Assembly: GCA_016840825.1 (NCBI GenBank)
Contig: JAEORN010000179.1
Coordinates: 1 to 10,149, forward strand
DNA: 10,149 nt
Direction of reading: 5' to 3'
Source: Candidatus Thorarchaeota archaeon
GTDB lineage: Archaea; Asgardarchaeota; Thorarchaeia; Thorarchaeales; Thorarchaeaceae
The notes beneath the pieces were generated by a model. That model saw nothing but the letters and a program-made list of their open reading frames with translations. It ran no database searches and had not been told where the DNA came from. The position numbers and the translations under genes were made by a program. Every line of letters starts with the position of its first letter. Within the stretch, counting starts at the first letter, position 1. Shown in pieces: positions 1-6,263 of the stretch.

Positions 1-2
1 AC

Positions 3-1499
3 TCGAATTGTGATGGTCTTGAAAACTACTTCGAAGATCATGATGCAATATTTTTGCAAAATACCATGGAGTGGTTAGGAGCAGCTGGAACACCTGAGAG
101 GATTGTCGTCTTTGATGAATCACATGGAGCTCAATTTACTCTTTGGATTTCCTTCGTTGGCTTGGGTCATCATCTAACCTCAAATGGATACACTGTCAAA
201 AAGATGACAACATTCTACACATCCCTTGTGGATATGGCCGATGTTCTCATTATTGACGATGGAACTACAAATCATACAACTGATGAACAGAATTACATCG
301 AAACATATGTAGCTCAAGGTGGTAGTCTGTTGTTATTAGGAGCATACCAAGATGCAAGGAACACTGTTGATTTTATTGGAAGTAAGTTTGGAATGGACCT
401 CAATGATACAGGGTATCTAACCGACTCAGATGATGCAGTAATGGGCAATAATTACATCTATTACAATCAGAGCAATTTCGCTACACATCCAATAATGGAA
501 GGAGTGAGGCGTTTCGAAGATGTCCTTACAACTACATTCAACACAATTGGTGCTGGAACCTCATTAATTAATACTGATAGTGATGGCACATGTGAATGGT
601 CTGATGGAGGTCCTGCGGATGGATTGTCCATAATGGTTGCATTAGAACATCAGCACGGAAGAGTAGTTTCTACTGCGGGTTATGTTTTCTTAGCATCTAC
701 TCAAGATGGTGACCTCGATGGGTACTGGAACCTCTACGACAGTGACAATGACCTTCTTGTTACGAATATCTTCAAGTGGCTTGCTGAGGACAGAGCTGCA
801 GATTTAGAAGTTCTCTCTCCGAACGGTGGAGAAATCCTTACTGGTGATGATGTCGCAATCACATGGGATGCGTTAGATCCCAATGATGATCCGATAACAA
901 TCAACATATACTACAGTTCCAATGGAGGAACTGATTGGACTCCTATCGTTTCTGGTCTGACTGATGATCATTATACATGGAACATCACTGAGGTTCCTGA
1001 TAGTGTAGAGTATCTATTACGTGTAGAAGCTGTAAGTACTTCCTTCACATCAATGGATAAGTCTGATGCAGTCTTCACAATAGATAGACATGCACCGGAA
1101 TGGGTGGAAACTCCACAGGATATGACCATCACAGTAGGTAATCGGATATCTATCCAATACAATGCCTCTGATGTATCTGGAATCGATTTGTGGTGGATAA
1201 ACGATACTTCACTTTTTACCATTAATCAAACGGGGTATCTTGTTGATAATTCAGCGCTTTCAGTTGGAGCATATGGCCTGAGTATCTCACTGAATGACAC
1301 CTTAGGTCATACTCAGAGCATTGACATAACTATCATTGTAGAAGAGGTTCCTACGACCCCGACGACTACAACCACACCTACTACAACCGGTACAACAACA
1401 CCACCACCAGTTGATAATACACTTCTCATAATCATTGCAGCAGTTGTTGGAGTGATTGTGATAATCATCATAATAATAATGATGAAGAAGAAGTCGTAA
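3..1499 (+). CDS. Cell-surface glycoprotein, GATase1-like plus Ig-like domains and C-terminal membrane anchor (5'-truncated by window edge)
   Basis: The frame is open to the left edge with no stop, so the true start lies upstream; the TTG at 54 is only an internal codon. From the left, the visible product shows: the tail of one domain ending in MEWLG (about 3-80); a class I glutamine-amidotransferase-like or DUF4350-like fold starting with VVFDESHG and ending in FKWL (about 93-782); an Ig/FN3-like domain opening with SPNGGE and containing SSNGG..W (about 810-1085); a second Ig/cadherin-like domain starting HAPEWVETP (about 1090-1345); a Thr/Pro-rich stalk (about 1350-1412); and a very hydrophobic segment (about 1422-1484) ending in MMKKKS, a stop-transfer signal. 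Eight N-X-S/T sequons are visible, fitting an S-layer-exposed glycoprotein held in the membrane by its C-terminus. The amidotransferase-like fold shows no recognised catalytic triad, so binding rather than catalysis is likelier. The ligand is unknown. The domain architecture is well supported; the function is not. Confidence 0.85.
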   Translation, partial: SNCDGLENYFEDHDAIFLQNTMEWLGAAGTPERIVVFDESHGAQFTLWISFVGLGHHLTSNGYTVKKMTTFYTSLVDMADVLIIDDGTTNHTTDEQNYIETYVAQGGSLLLLGAYQDARNTVDFIGSKFGMDLNDTGYLTDSDDAVMGNNYIYYNQSNFATHPIMEGVRRFEDVLTTTFNTIGAGTSLINTDSDGTCEWSDGGPADGLSIMVALEHQHGRVVSTAGYVFLASTQDGDLDGYWNLYDSDNDLLVTNIFKWLAEDRAADLEVLSPNGGEILTGDDVAITWDALDPNDDPITINIYYSSNGGTDWTPIVSGLTDDHYTWNITEVPDSVEYLLRVEAVSTSFTSMDKSDAVFTIDRHAPEWVETPQDMTITVGNRISIQYNASDVSGIDLWWINDTSLFTINQTGYLVDNSALSVGAYGLSISLNDTLGHTQSIDITIIVEEVPTTPTTTTTPTTTGTTTPPPVDNTLLIIIAAVVGVIVIIIIIIMMKKKS

Positions 1500-1507
1500 A
1501 ATCTGAT

Positions 1508-1549
1508 TGCTTTCGGGAATAACTCTCGAAAGCATCGACTCTTTTTTTT
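1508..1549 (+). terminator. Hairpin plus oligo-T terminator of the surface-protein gene
   Basis: A 10-bp stem (1508-1517 pairs with 1525-1534, one G-T wobble) with a 7-nt loop lies 8 bp after the stop codon. Eight consecutive T follow at 1542-1549. Archaeal RNA polymerase terminates mainly on the oligo-T tract, so this is a convincing transcript end whether or not the hairpin is needed. Confidence 0.65.
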
Positions 1550-1568
1550 CAGTCATATTCTCTTTTTC

Positions 1569-1576
1569 TTATATTA
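1569..1576 (+). promoter_or_regulatory. Possible TATA box upstream of a small ORF
   Basis: TTATATTA sits in an A/T-rich patch just after the terminator. A start site about 25 bp downstream would fall near 1600, leaving a leader of roughly 40 nt before the TTG at 1643. No clear BRE element is visible and the A/T content is high here, so this is weak support. Confidence 0.25.
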
Positions 1577-1642
1577 AAAATCCAATAGCAATAATTAGGC
1601 ACGAATGTATGATATCAGAATATTCGCGGGAGATACTGTAAT

Positions 1643-1798
1643 TTGAAGAATATCGGGAGATGTCTAATCACTTTGATGTTGCTCCTAACACCAGTTTCTT
1701 GGATTGCAGATGGATTAAATGTGCACACAATCAGCGAACTACAATATCTAGATGCGTTCAGATACCTTCAACCGGGTTGGACTTCAGAAACGTTCTGA
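1643..1798 (+). CDS. Doubtful small ORF with signal-peptide-like N-terminus (51 codons)
   Basis: From TTG at 1643 the frame encodes 51 residues. It begins with a short charged start (MKNIGRC), then a hydrophobic run (LITLMLLLTPVSWIA), then a polar tail of about 28 residues ending in GWTSETF. That is the layout of a secretory signal peptide followed by a very small mature peptide. A purine-rich GGGAGAT (1628-1634) lies 8 nt before the TTG, a good Shine-Dalgarno spacing, and a TATA-like box lies near 1570. I recognise no family. It could be a small secreted peptide, the decayed 5' end of a lost secreted protein, or chance. A competing 49-codon frame starts at ATG 1660, but its product looks random. 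A short imperfect direct repeat (GAATAT..GGGAGAT at 1618-1634 and 1648-1661) covers both candidate ribosome sites. Confidence 0.25.
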   Translation: MKNIGRCLITLMLLLTPVSWIADGLNVHTISELQYLDAFRYLQPGWTSETF

Positions 1799-1799
1799 A
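1783..1799. other. Short perfect hairpin downstream of the eutA stop
   Basis: TTCAGAA and TTCTGAA form a perfect 7-bp inverted repeat with a 3-nt loop. It lies 26 bp beyond the stop codon of the downstream eutA gene on the minus strand and overlaps the end of the doubtful small ORF on the plus strand. No T-run follows on the minus strand, so it is not a canonical terminator. It may be a 3'-end structure of the eutA transcript or chance. Confidence 0.25.
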
Positions 1800-1825
1800 C
1801 TCCGATTAACCGGCGATTTGGTAAT

Positions 1826-3637
1826 TCAAAGTGTATACTCCTTGTTCTTGTTAAATACGAGACTCTTCACTGTTACAGGGAAGACTTGTCCCGAATGCAA
1901 AGGAGCTCCAATGTCTATCCAATCTCCCTCTTGGAGAAACAATTCGTCAATGCTAATCAGATTGTGTTGGATCGATGTTTCCCTCTTTGTCATCAAACCC
2001 ACCATTTTTCCAATATCCGTTTCAAAGAGAAGGATAATCAACTTCTTATTTGCCACGGTCTTTGGTAGAGCATTCTCAATCGATTTTACAAATTCCTGAA
2101 GCCAAGAATAAGATCGAAAGAGTGAATCTTTGAAATAGAGTGCAACATGTCCATCACCCTCCCTCAAGTCGTATTTATCGAAGGCACGTCCAACTTCTTC
2201 TTCAACAATTCTTGGTCTGTAATTCTCTTTGGTCACATTTATCGGGAGCACATGTATGTTGGTAATTGGAAATTCGATTGAATTGTCAAAGTAGCAGGTG
2301 GACCCAGAAACTGAGAGAGTAAATGCTCCTGCCCCGATTACGGTTGCACGTATCTTTGTTTTAGGTTCGATAATCTCCATTCCAAGTTCGTTTGTGAGAA
2401 GCTTCAATTCCTGAGCCAAGTATACACCAATGTCGTCGTAGGTTTTGTCTTCGCCATAGAACAACTCAGCTATGCCGCCAGAGAAAGAGTATTGGTCCAC
2501 CTTGAGTGATAGGTCGATATCATCAGTCATCATGAGTTCTCTTGCAATCGGACTCTTTGCGGGACCTTGCATGCCCTCCATCAATGACTCCGCATAAGCG
2601 CGTACAATCGACCTCGCATCGTCCTCAGGGATTATATCACCCAACTTGTATTGCATACCCAGCTCTTTCATTACGAACTTAGTTGGCTCGTCAATTCTCC
2701 AAATCTTGAAATCATTGTCAATCCCAAGTAATCTTCCACCGACATTGATGCAACTTGTACTATGAACATAACCACATGAAGCAATGGCGATATTGCTTGT
2801 TCCACCTCCAATGTCTACATTCATTATTGTCTTGTTTGTTTCTCCAGAGAGGTCTACAATGCCACTTCCCATCGCACCGAGAACTGATTCATAATTTGGA
2901 CCTGCTACGGCACTGACAAATTTCCCAGATTCAGAAGAAAGTAGTTTCACAATCTCCTCCGCATTCTGTTTCTTTGCAGTTTCTCCCGTGACAATCACTG
3001 CACCAGATTGAACATCCTCAGAAGAGAATCCTGCCTTTCGATACTCTTCTTTGCAGAAATCAACTATCTTCTCCACATCAATCGTATATCTATCGAGTAG
3101 TGGTGTGAAAATGATTTCACTCTCATACAGTATTTCTCGGTCAACCAGCATGAAACGATTAGAAGGATTTGTGAAACTTCTCTCTCTCTTGAGAGTTAGT
3201 CGCGAAAAGACTAGATGAGATGTAGAAGAGCCAATATCAATCCCGACACTTAGGAGTTGCATATTCTCAGCCTTGTCGTATAAGGAGATTATCTGCGTCT
3301 TTGGTGATGGGATCCTTCTACCAGCTTTCTGTTCTTTCATTGAAGCTTGAATTTTCTGCAGTTCAGCACTTGAAAGAGCTGCATTCAGGATTTGGCTTAC
3401 TTGTCGAATCAGTCTGTCAGAGAGTGGTCCAGGTTGAAGAATAGAACTGAGAGCAGGTTTGAATTCCTTGATGAGGTAGAGGTAGTCCATTGAATCTACC
3501 CGATAATGATCCAGTAATAGATCGTACATCTTTGTGAAATTATCTTCAAGGACAATAGCATTTTCAATGAAATGTTCCCTTAGGAATTCACTCACAGTTT
3601 CAATGATTTGCCATTTCAGACGAATAGCGTCAGTCAT
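1826..3637 (-). CDS. eutA: EutA-family ethanolamine ammonia-lyase reactivase homologue, downstream copy
   Basis: This is a 603-residue protein of the EutA family. EutA uses ATP to swap damaged cobalamin out of adenosylcobalamin-dependent ethanolamine ammonia-lyase in the cytoplasm. The core spans about residues 128-603 and has the actin-like ATPase (ASKHA) signatures: phosphate 1 GIDIGSSTSH at 132-141, a family-typical VTGETAKK near 216-223, phosphate 2 VDIGGGTSN at 274-282, FSGG near 385-388, and the adenosine motif VIGAGAFTLSVSG at 433-445. It ends with the EutA-typical GDWIDIGAPL and FPVTVKSLVF. About 125 extra helical residues precede the core; bacterial EutA is about 470 residues long. 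This extension resembles the N-terminus of the upstream paralogue but lacks that copy's zinc-ribbon-like module. The ATG at 3635-3637 has an AGAGG ribosome site 7 nt upstream that overlaps the stop of the preceding gene, so the two are translated from one operon. Family assignment is firm. Its true enzyme partner is unknown, because no EutB/EutC gene is visible. Confidence 0.9.
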   Translation of the reverse strand: MTDAIRLKWQIIETVSEFLREHFIENAIVLEDNFTKMYDLLLDHYRVDSMDYLYLIKEFKPALSSILQPGPLSDRLIRQVSQILNAALSSAELQKIQASMKEQKAGRRIPSPKTQIISLYDKAENMQLLSVGIDIGSSTSHLVFSRLTLKRERSFTNPSNRFMLVDREILYESEIIFTPLLDRYTIDVEKIVDFCKEEYRKAGFSSEDVQSGAVIVTGETAKKQNAEEIVKLLSSESGKFVSAVAGPNYESVLGAMGSGIVDLSGETNKTIMNVDIGGGTSNIAIASCGYVHSTSCINVGGRLLGIDNDFKIWRIDEPTKFVMKELGMQYKLGDIIPEDDARSIVRAYAESLMEGMQGPAKSPIARELMMTDDIDLSLKVDQYSFSGGIAELFYGEDKTYDDIGVYLAQELKLLTNELGMEIIEPKTKIRATVIGAGAFTLSVSGSTCYFDNSIEFPITNIHVLPINVTKENYRPRIVEEEVGRAFDKYDLREGDGHVALYFKDSLFRSYSWLQEFVKSIENALPKTVANKKLIILLFETDIGKMVGLMTKRETSIQHNLISIDELFLQEGDWIDIGAPLHSGQVFPVTVKSLVFNKNKEYTL

Positions 3638-3644
3638 TGGTATA

Positions 3645-3649
3645 CCTCT
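3645..3649 (-). promoter_or_regulatory. Shine-Dalgarno site of the downstream eutA copy, overlapping the upstream stop
   Basis: AGAGG (minus strand) lies 7 nt before the ATG at 3637 and overlaps the TAG stop of the upstream paralogue. With a 10-bp gap between the coding regions, this points to translational coupling within one transcript. Confidence 0.6.
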
Positions 3650-5696
3650 ATGAATACTCCTTGTTTTCGTTAAACACTAGACTCTTCACTGTAACAGGAA
3701 ATGCTTGGGTTTCCTTCAATGGAGCACCAATGTCAATCCAATCGCCTGCTTCTAATTCCAGTTCGTCTAAAACAAGAATATTGTTTTGAATCGATGTTTC
3801 GTCACGTATTGCTATGCCTAACCTCTTTGCCATATCATATCCGAAGATCAGGATAATCATCTTCTTTTCAGCAACAGACTTGGGTAATGCTTTTTCAATC
3901 GCTTTAGCAAACGGTGTAAGCCACTCATCGCCAATGTAATGTCTTGAATAGATTAATTCCTTGAAGTATAGTGCAACTGTATCTTCTCCCTCGACCATAT
4001 CAAACGTTGTGAATGCTCTTCTAATTTCCTCCTCAAGTATCTCGGGTGTAAACTCTTTCATCCCAAGATTGACAGGAAGTACTGGAACATTTCCAACAGG
4101 GAGTTCTATATCCTCATCGAAGAATGTAGTTGAACCTGAAACAGAGAGTGAAAAGGAGCCTGCTCCGATGACTGTTGCGCGTATCTTGTATTCTGGTTCT
4201 ACAATTGTGAGTCCCTGTTCTTTCACAAGTTCTTTGATTTCCTGTGCCAGCATAACGCCAATATCATCGAATACCTCTTCACTGCCAAAGTATATCTCTG
4301 CAACTCCACCGGAAAAGGAGTAAGCATCCACTGGGATCGAGAAATCTAAATCTGCAGTCATCATCAACTCCTTCGCAATGACACTCTTTGCAGGTCCCAA
4401 CATTGTTTCTACCAGTGCCTTTGCATATTCGCGTGCGATGGTTCTTACATCATCTTCAGGAATTATATCTCCTATCTCGTAGCTCATCGCTAGCTCTTTC
4501 ATAACAAACCGCGTAGGACCATCTATCCTCCAAATCTTGAAGTCTCTGTCGATTCCAAGTAATCGACCTCCAACGTTTATACAACTTGTACTAAAGACCT
4601 GACCGCTGGATGCTATCGACATGTTGCTTGTTCCTCCTCCGATATCGACATGAAGAATGGATTGTCGACTGCGAAGTGACTGGTCAACTATTCCACTACC
4701 CATCGCTCCAAGAAGGGACTCTAGATTAGGACCTGCAGCAGCACTGACAAATTTGCCAGACTCAGAGGACAGACGATTTACAATTTCAGCAGCGTTCTCT
4801 TTCTTTGCTGTTTCTCCAGTTACTACAACCGCACCAGTATCAACCATCTCAGGGGTGATTCTGGCTTTCGCATATTCGGCTTTGCAGAATTCTATAACAG
4901 CATCAATGTCGATGTTATATCTATCAATGAGTGGTGTAAAGATAATATCACTTTCATAGATAATCTCGCGATTGACCAGATTGAATCTATTTGTCATGTT
5001 GAATGCGCTTATCTCACGTTTTAGTGTAAGCCGTGAAAAGATTAGATGTGAGGTGGATGAACCGATGTCAATTCCTACGCTCAGAATCTTGAGATACTCT
5101 ACATTCTCTCCGGGGACATAACCCATGAGGAACTCGATAGGGATGATTGGTTCTACCTTCTCTTCTTTAACCTCAGCAGATGGTTCTTCTATCTTTGAGA
5201 TTCTGAGTTTGACTTCCTGACCGCAGTGTGTTGGTAGGGGTACTTCACCCTCAGAATTCAGTATCTCCATTTTCTGTTTGTATGGAATCTCTATCTCCTC
5301 TCCACACTCAGCACAATGAAATGTGATTTGCACTGAGTAATCACTACCAGGCAGGACTGGACCTTTCTTCGTATCGAGCCCTCCGGTAGTCGCTCTACGG
5401 TGTGCTCCTTCCCAAGATGCTTTGAGAGAAAATAGCATCATTGTCATGAGCGTGTCATATTCTTCACATGGTTCCAAAACTGATGATATTGCTGGTTTGA
5501 TTGATACAATTATATTCTGAAGGCCCTCAACTTCAGAACTATATTCTTGCAATAACTGTGATTCAAATTTCTCATTGAAGGCTTTGACCATCTCGTCTGC
5601 TTTTTCGGGAAAGTGTTTCTCAAAGAAGCCTCTCACGATTCCAGGCACATGACGTTTCATAGTCTCGACATTATCTATTGTCATCAGGACAACCAC
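3648..5696 (-). CDS. eutA: EutA-family reactivase homologue with N-terminal helical domain and zinc-ribbon-like module, upstream copy
   Basis: This 682-residue paralogue is the first gene of the tandem pair. Counting from the GTG start, residues about 8-105 are a probable helical domain resembling the N-terminus of the downstream copy (IKPAISSVLEP here, FKPALSSILQP there). Residues about 123-168 look like a zinc ribbon, with CAEC at 128-131 and HCG at 157-159. An acidic linker follows, and the EutA core runs from about 204 to the end. Core motifs are GIDIGSSTSH (208-217), VTGETAKK (292-299), VDIGGGTSN (350-358), FSGG (461-464), VIGAGSFSLSVSG (509-521), and the C-terminal GDWIDIGAPL and FPVTVKSLVF. 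All ATP-site motifs are intact, so both copies should bind nucleotide. The start could be GTG at 5694-5696 or ATG at 5682-5684 (12 residues shorter); neither has a clear ribosome site. The short leader predicted from the TATA box fits either. The role is inferred to be reactivation of a B12-dependent lyase. Confidence 0.9.
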   Translation of the reverse strand: MVVLMTIDNVETMKRHVPGIVRGFFEKHFPEKADEMVKAFNEKFESQLLQEYSSEVEGLQNIIVSIKPAISSVLEPCEEYDTLMTMMLFSLKASWEGAHRRATTGGLDTKKGPVLPGSDYSVQITFHCAECGEEIEIPYKQKMEILNSEGEVPLPTHCGQEVKLRISKIEEPSAEVKEEKVEPIIPIEFLMGYVPGENVEYLKILSVGIDIGSSTSHLIFSRLTLKREISAFNMTNRFNLVNREIIYESDIIFTPLIDRYNIDIDAVIEFCKAEYAKARITPEMVDTGAVVVTGETAKKENAAEIVNRLSSESGKFVSAAAGPNLESLLGAMGSGIVDQSLRSRQSILHVDIGGGTSNMSIASSGQVFSTSCINVGGRLLGIDRDFKIWRIDGPTRFVMKELAMSYEIGDIIPEDDVRTIAREYAKALVETMLGPAKSVIAKELMMTADLDFSIPVDAYSFSGGVAEIYFGSEEVFDDIGVMLAQEIKELVKEQGLTIVEPEYKIRATVIGAGSFSLSVSGSTTFFDEDIELPVGNVPVLPVNLGMKEFTPEILEEEIRRAFTTFDMVEGEDTVALYFKELIYSRHYIGDEWLTPFAKAIEKALPKSVAEKKMIILIFGYDMAKRLGIAIRDETSIQNNILVLDELELEAGDWIDIGAPLKETQAFPVTVKSLVFNENKEYS

Positions 5697-5730
5697 TGAG
5701 AGAGTTGTATTGATTATTGAACTGGACTCG

Positions 5731-5739
5731 CATATAAAG
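5731..5739 (-). promoter_or_regulatory. TATA box for the eutA operon
   Basis: On the minus strand this reads CTTTATATG. A start site about 25 bp downstream would fall near 5709, giving a leader of about 12 nt to the GTG or about 25 nt to the ATG. It is back to back with the TATA box of the divergent gene. Confidence 0.5.
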
Positions 5740-5745
5740 AATATG

Positions 5746-5753
5746 TTTATATA
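5746..5753 (+). promoter_or_regulatory. TATA box of the small winged-helix gene
   Basis: TTTATATA lies 22 bp before the ATG at 5776. The usual archaeal TATA-to-start distance of about 25 bp places transcription at or next to the A of that ATG, so the mRNA would be leaderless. This is the main reason for choosing 5776 over the ATG at 5710, which lies upstream of the TATA box. Confidence 0.6.
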
Positions 5754-5759
5754 TTATAA

Positions 5760-5775
5760 AATACAATATTGTATT
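5760..5775. promoter_or_regulatory. 16-bp perfect palindrome, candidate operator
   Basis: AATACAATATTGTATT is an exact palindrome filling the space between the TATA box and the ATG at 5776. A dimeric protein bound here would block the transcription start of the winged-helix gene. It lies upstream of the eutA TATA box, so it could also affect that promoter. The sequence is A/T-rich, so chance is not excluded. Confidence 0.45.
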
Positions 5776-6144
5776 ATGTCTAAAAAGAAGCGTCGCAGGA
5801 CTTTGCAGGAACGAGTAGAGTCAATCTTTCATTTCATCGATAGACAACCAGAACCGTTTCCGAAATCAGAGTTTCAAAGAATAGGACTAAATCCTACCAC
5901 CGCGGAAAGTTGGTTGCGACTAATCGAATATGTTCAGAATCAACCAAGAATTAAAGTTACAAAATTGCGGTCCACAACATACATTGAGAAGCTTGAGAAC
6001 AGATACCTAAGCATGCTTCGAAAACGAGTCTTGGATTCCAGTCTATCTCTAAAAGAGAGAACGCAAACTATGGATGATTATGTCAATGCGCTTCTAACAC
6101 TTGAGAAAGTTGAGGACATGCGACTTGCCAGCGGATCTCAGTGA
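5776..6144 (+). CDS. Small winged-helix-like protein, candidate transcription regulator
   Basis: This is a 122-residue cytoplasmic protein with no named family that I recognise. It starts with a basic stretch (MSKKKRRRTLQ). Next comes a predicted helix (about 12-24), a second helical segment (PKSEFQRIG), and LNPTTAESWLRLIEYVQ (about 40-56), which looks like a recognition helix. After that comes a beta-hairpin-like RIKVTKLRSTTYIEKL (about 60-75), which fits a wing. The C-terminal half (about 76-117) is helical and charged and may serve dimerisation. The ATG at 5776 is preferred over 5710 because the TATA box at 5746 would give a leaderless transcript beginning there, and the basic start looks like a natural N-terminus. 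It is divergent from the eutA pair, with a palindrome abutting its start, so autoregulation and control of eutA are plausible. The DNA-binding role is inferred from the predicted fold only. Confidence 0.7.
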   Translation: MSKKKRRRTLQERVESIFHFIDRQPEPFPKSEFQRIGLNPTTAESWLRLIEYVQNQPRIKVTKLRSTTYIEKLENRYLSMLRKRVLDSSLSLKERTQTMDDYVNALLTLEKVEDMRLASGSQ

Positions 6145-6166
6145 TTACTCCTACCAAACCAAACCC

Positions 6167-6180
6167 TTGTTTTAGTTTTA
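6167..6180 (+). terminator. Possible T-rich terminator after the winged-helix gene
   Basis: T-runs (TTGTTTTAGTTTTA) begin 22 bp after the stop codon. No hairpin precedes them. Interrupted oligo-T tracts can end archaeal transcripts, but this patch may equally be part of the next promoter. Confidence 0.3.
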
Positions 6181-6217
6181 AAAATCGCACTAGGTGAAGT
6201 GTTATGATTATACTAAT
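6176..6217 (+). promoter_or_regulatory. Promoter region of the Ldh2-family gene
   Basis: Two TATA-like candidates are visible: TTTTAAAAA (6176-6184) and TTATACTAAT (6208-6217). The second would place the start near 6235-6240, leaving a leader of about 25 nt that still holds the ribosome site at 6250. The choice between them is uncertain. Confidence 0.35.
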
Positions 6218-6249
6218 TAGAATAGTTCGTGTCTTCAAAATAGATTGTT

Positions 6250-6255
6250 GAGAGG
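6250..6255 (+). promoter_or_regulatory. Shine-Dalgarno site of the Ldh2-family gene
   Basis: GAGAGG lies 8 nt before the ATG at 6264, fixing that start. It contrasts with the preceding gene, which appears to be leaderless. Confidence 0.6.
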
Positions 6256-6263
6256 AAAGAAAA

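Noticed and set aside
1350..1412. Low-complexity ACA/ACC/CCA-rich stretch, considered as a DNA repeat
   Set aside because: It is fully explained as codons for the Thr/Pro-rich stalk of the surface protein.
1618..1661. Imperfect direct repeat GAATAT..GGGAGAT, two copies about 27-30 bp apart
   Set aside because: It is short and imperfect with only two units. It may be an iteron or a duplicated ribosome site, but it is not distinguishable from chance.
1752..2099. Open plus-strand frame of 115 codons across the end of the eutA gene
   Set aside because: It lies antisense to the strongly supported EutA C-terminus. The product is Ser/Arg-rich with no domain, and no promoter or ribosome site precedes it.
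3961..4323. Plus-strand frame of 120 codons inside the upstream eutA copy
   Set aside because: Its Ser-rich translation is the mirror of the conserved EutA core on the other strand and matches nothing recognisable.
4657..4959. Plus-strand frame of 100 codons inside the upstream eutA copy
   Set aside because: It is antisense to the conserved ATPase motifs, with no initiation signals or domain.
1826..5696. Possibility that the two genes are generic actin, Hsp70 or hydantoinase-type ASKHA proteins
   Set aside because: The EutA-specific C-terminal GD(W/Y)IDIG.PL and PVTVKSL motifs, and the VTGETAKK segment, identify the EutA family.
5710..5775. Longer start (ATG 5710) for the winged-helix gene
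   Set aside because: It would begin upstream of the best TATA box and add a low-complexity translation of the promoter and palindrome. The 5776 start fits a leaderless transcript.
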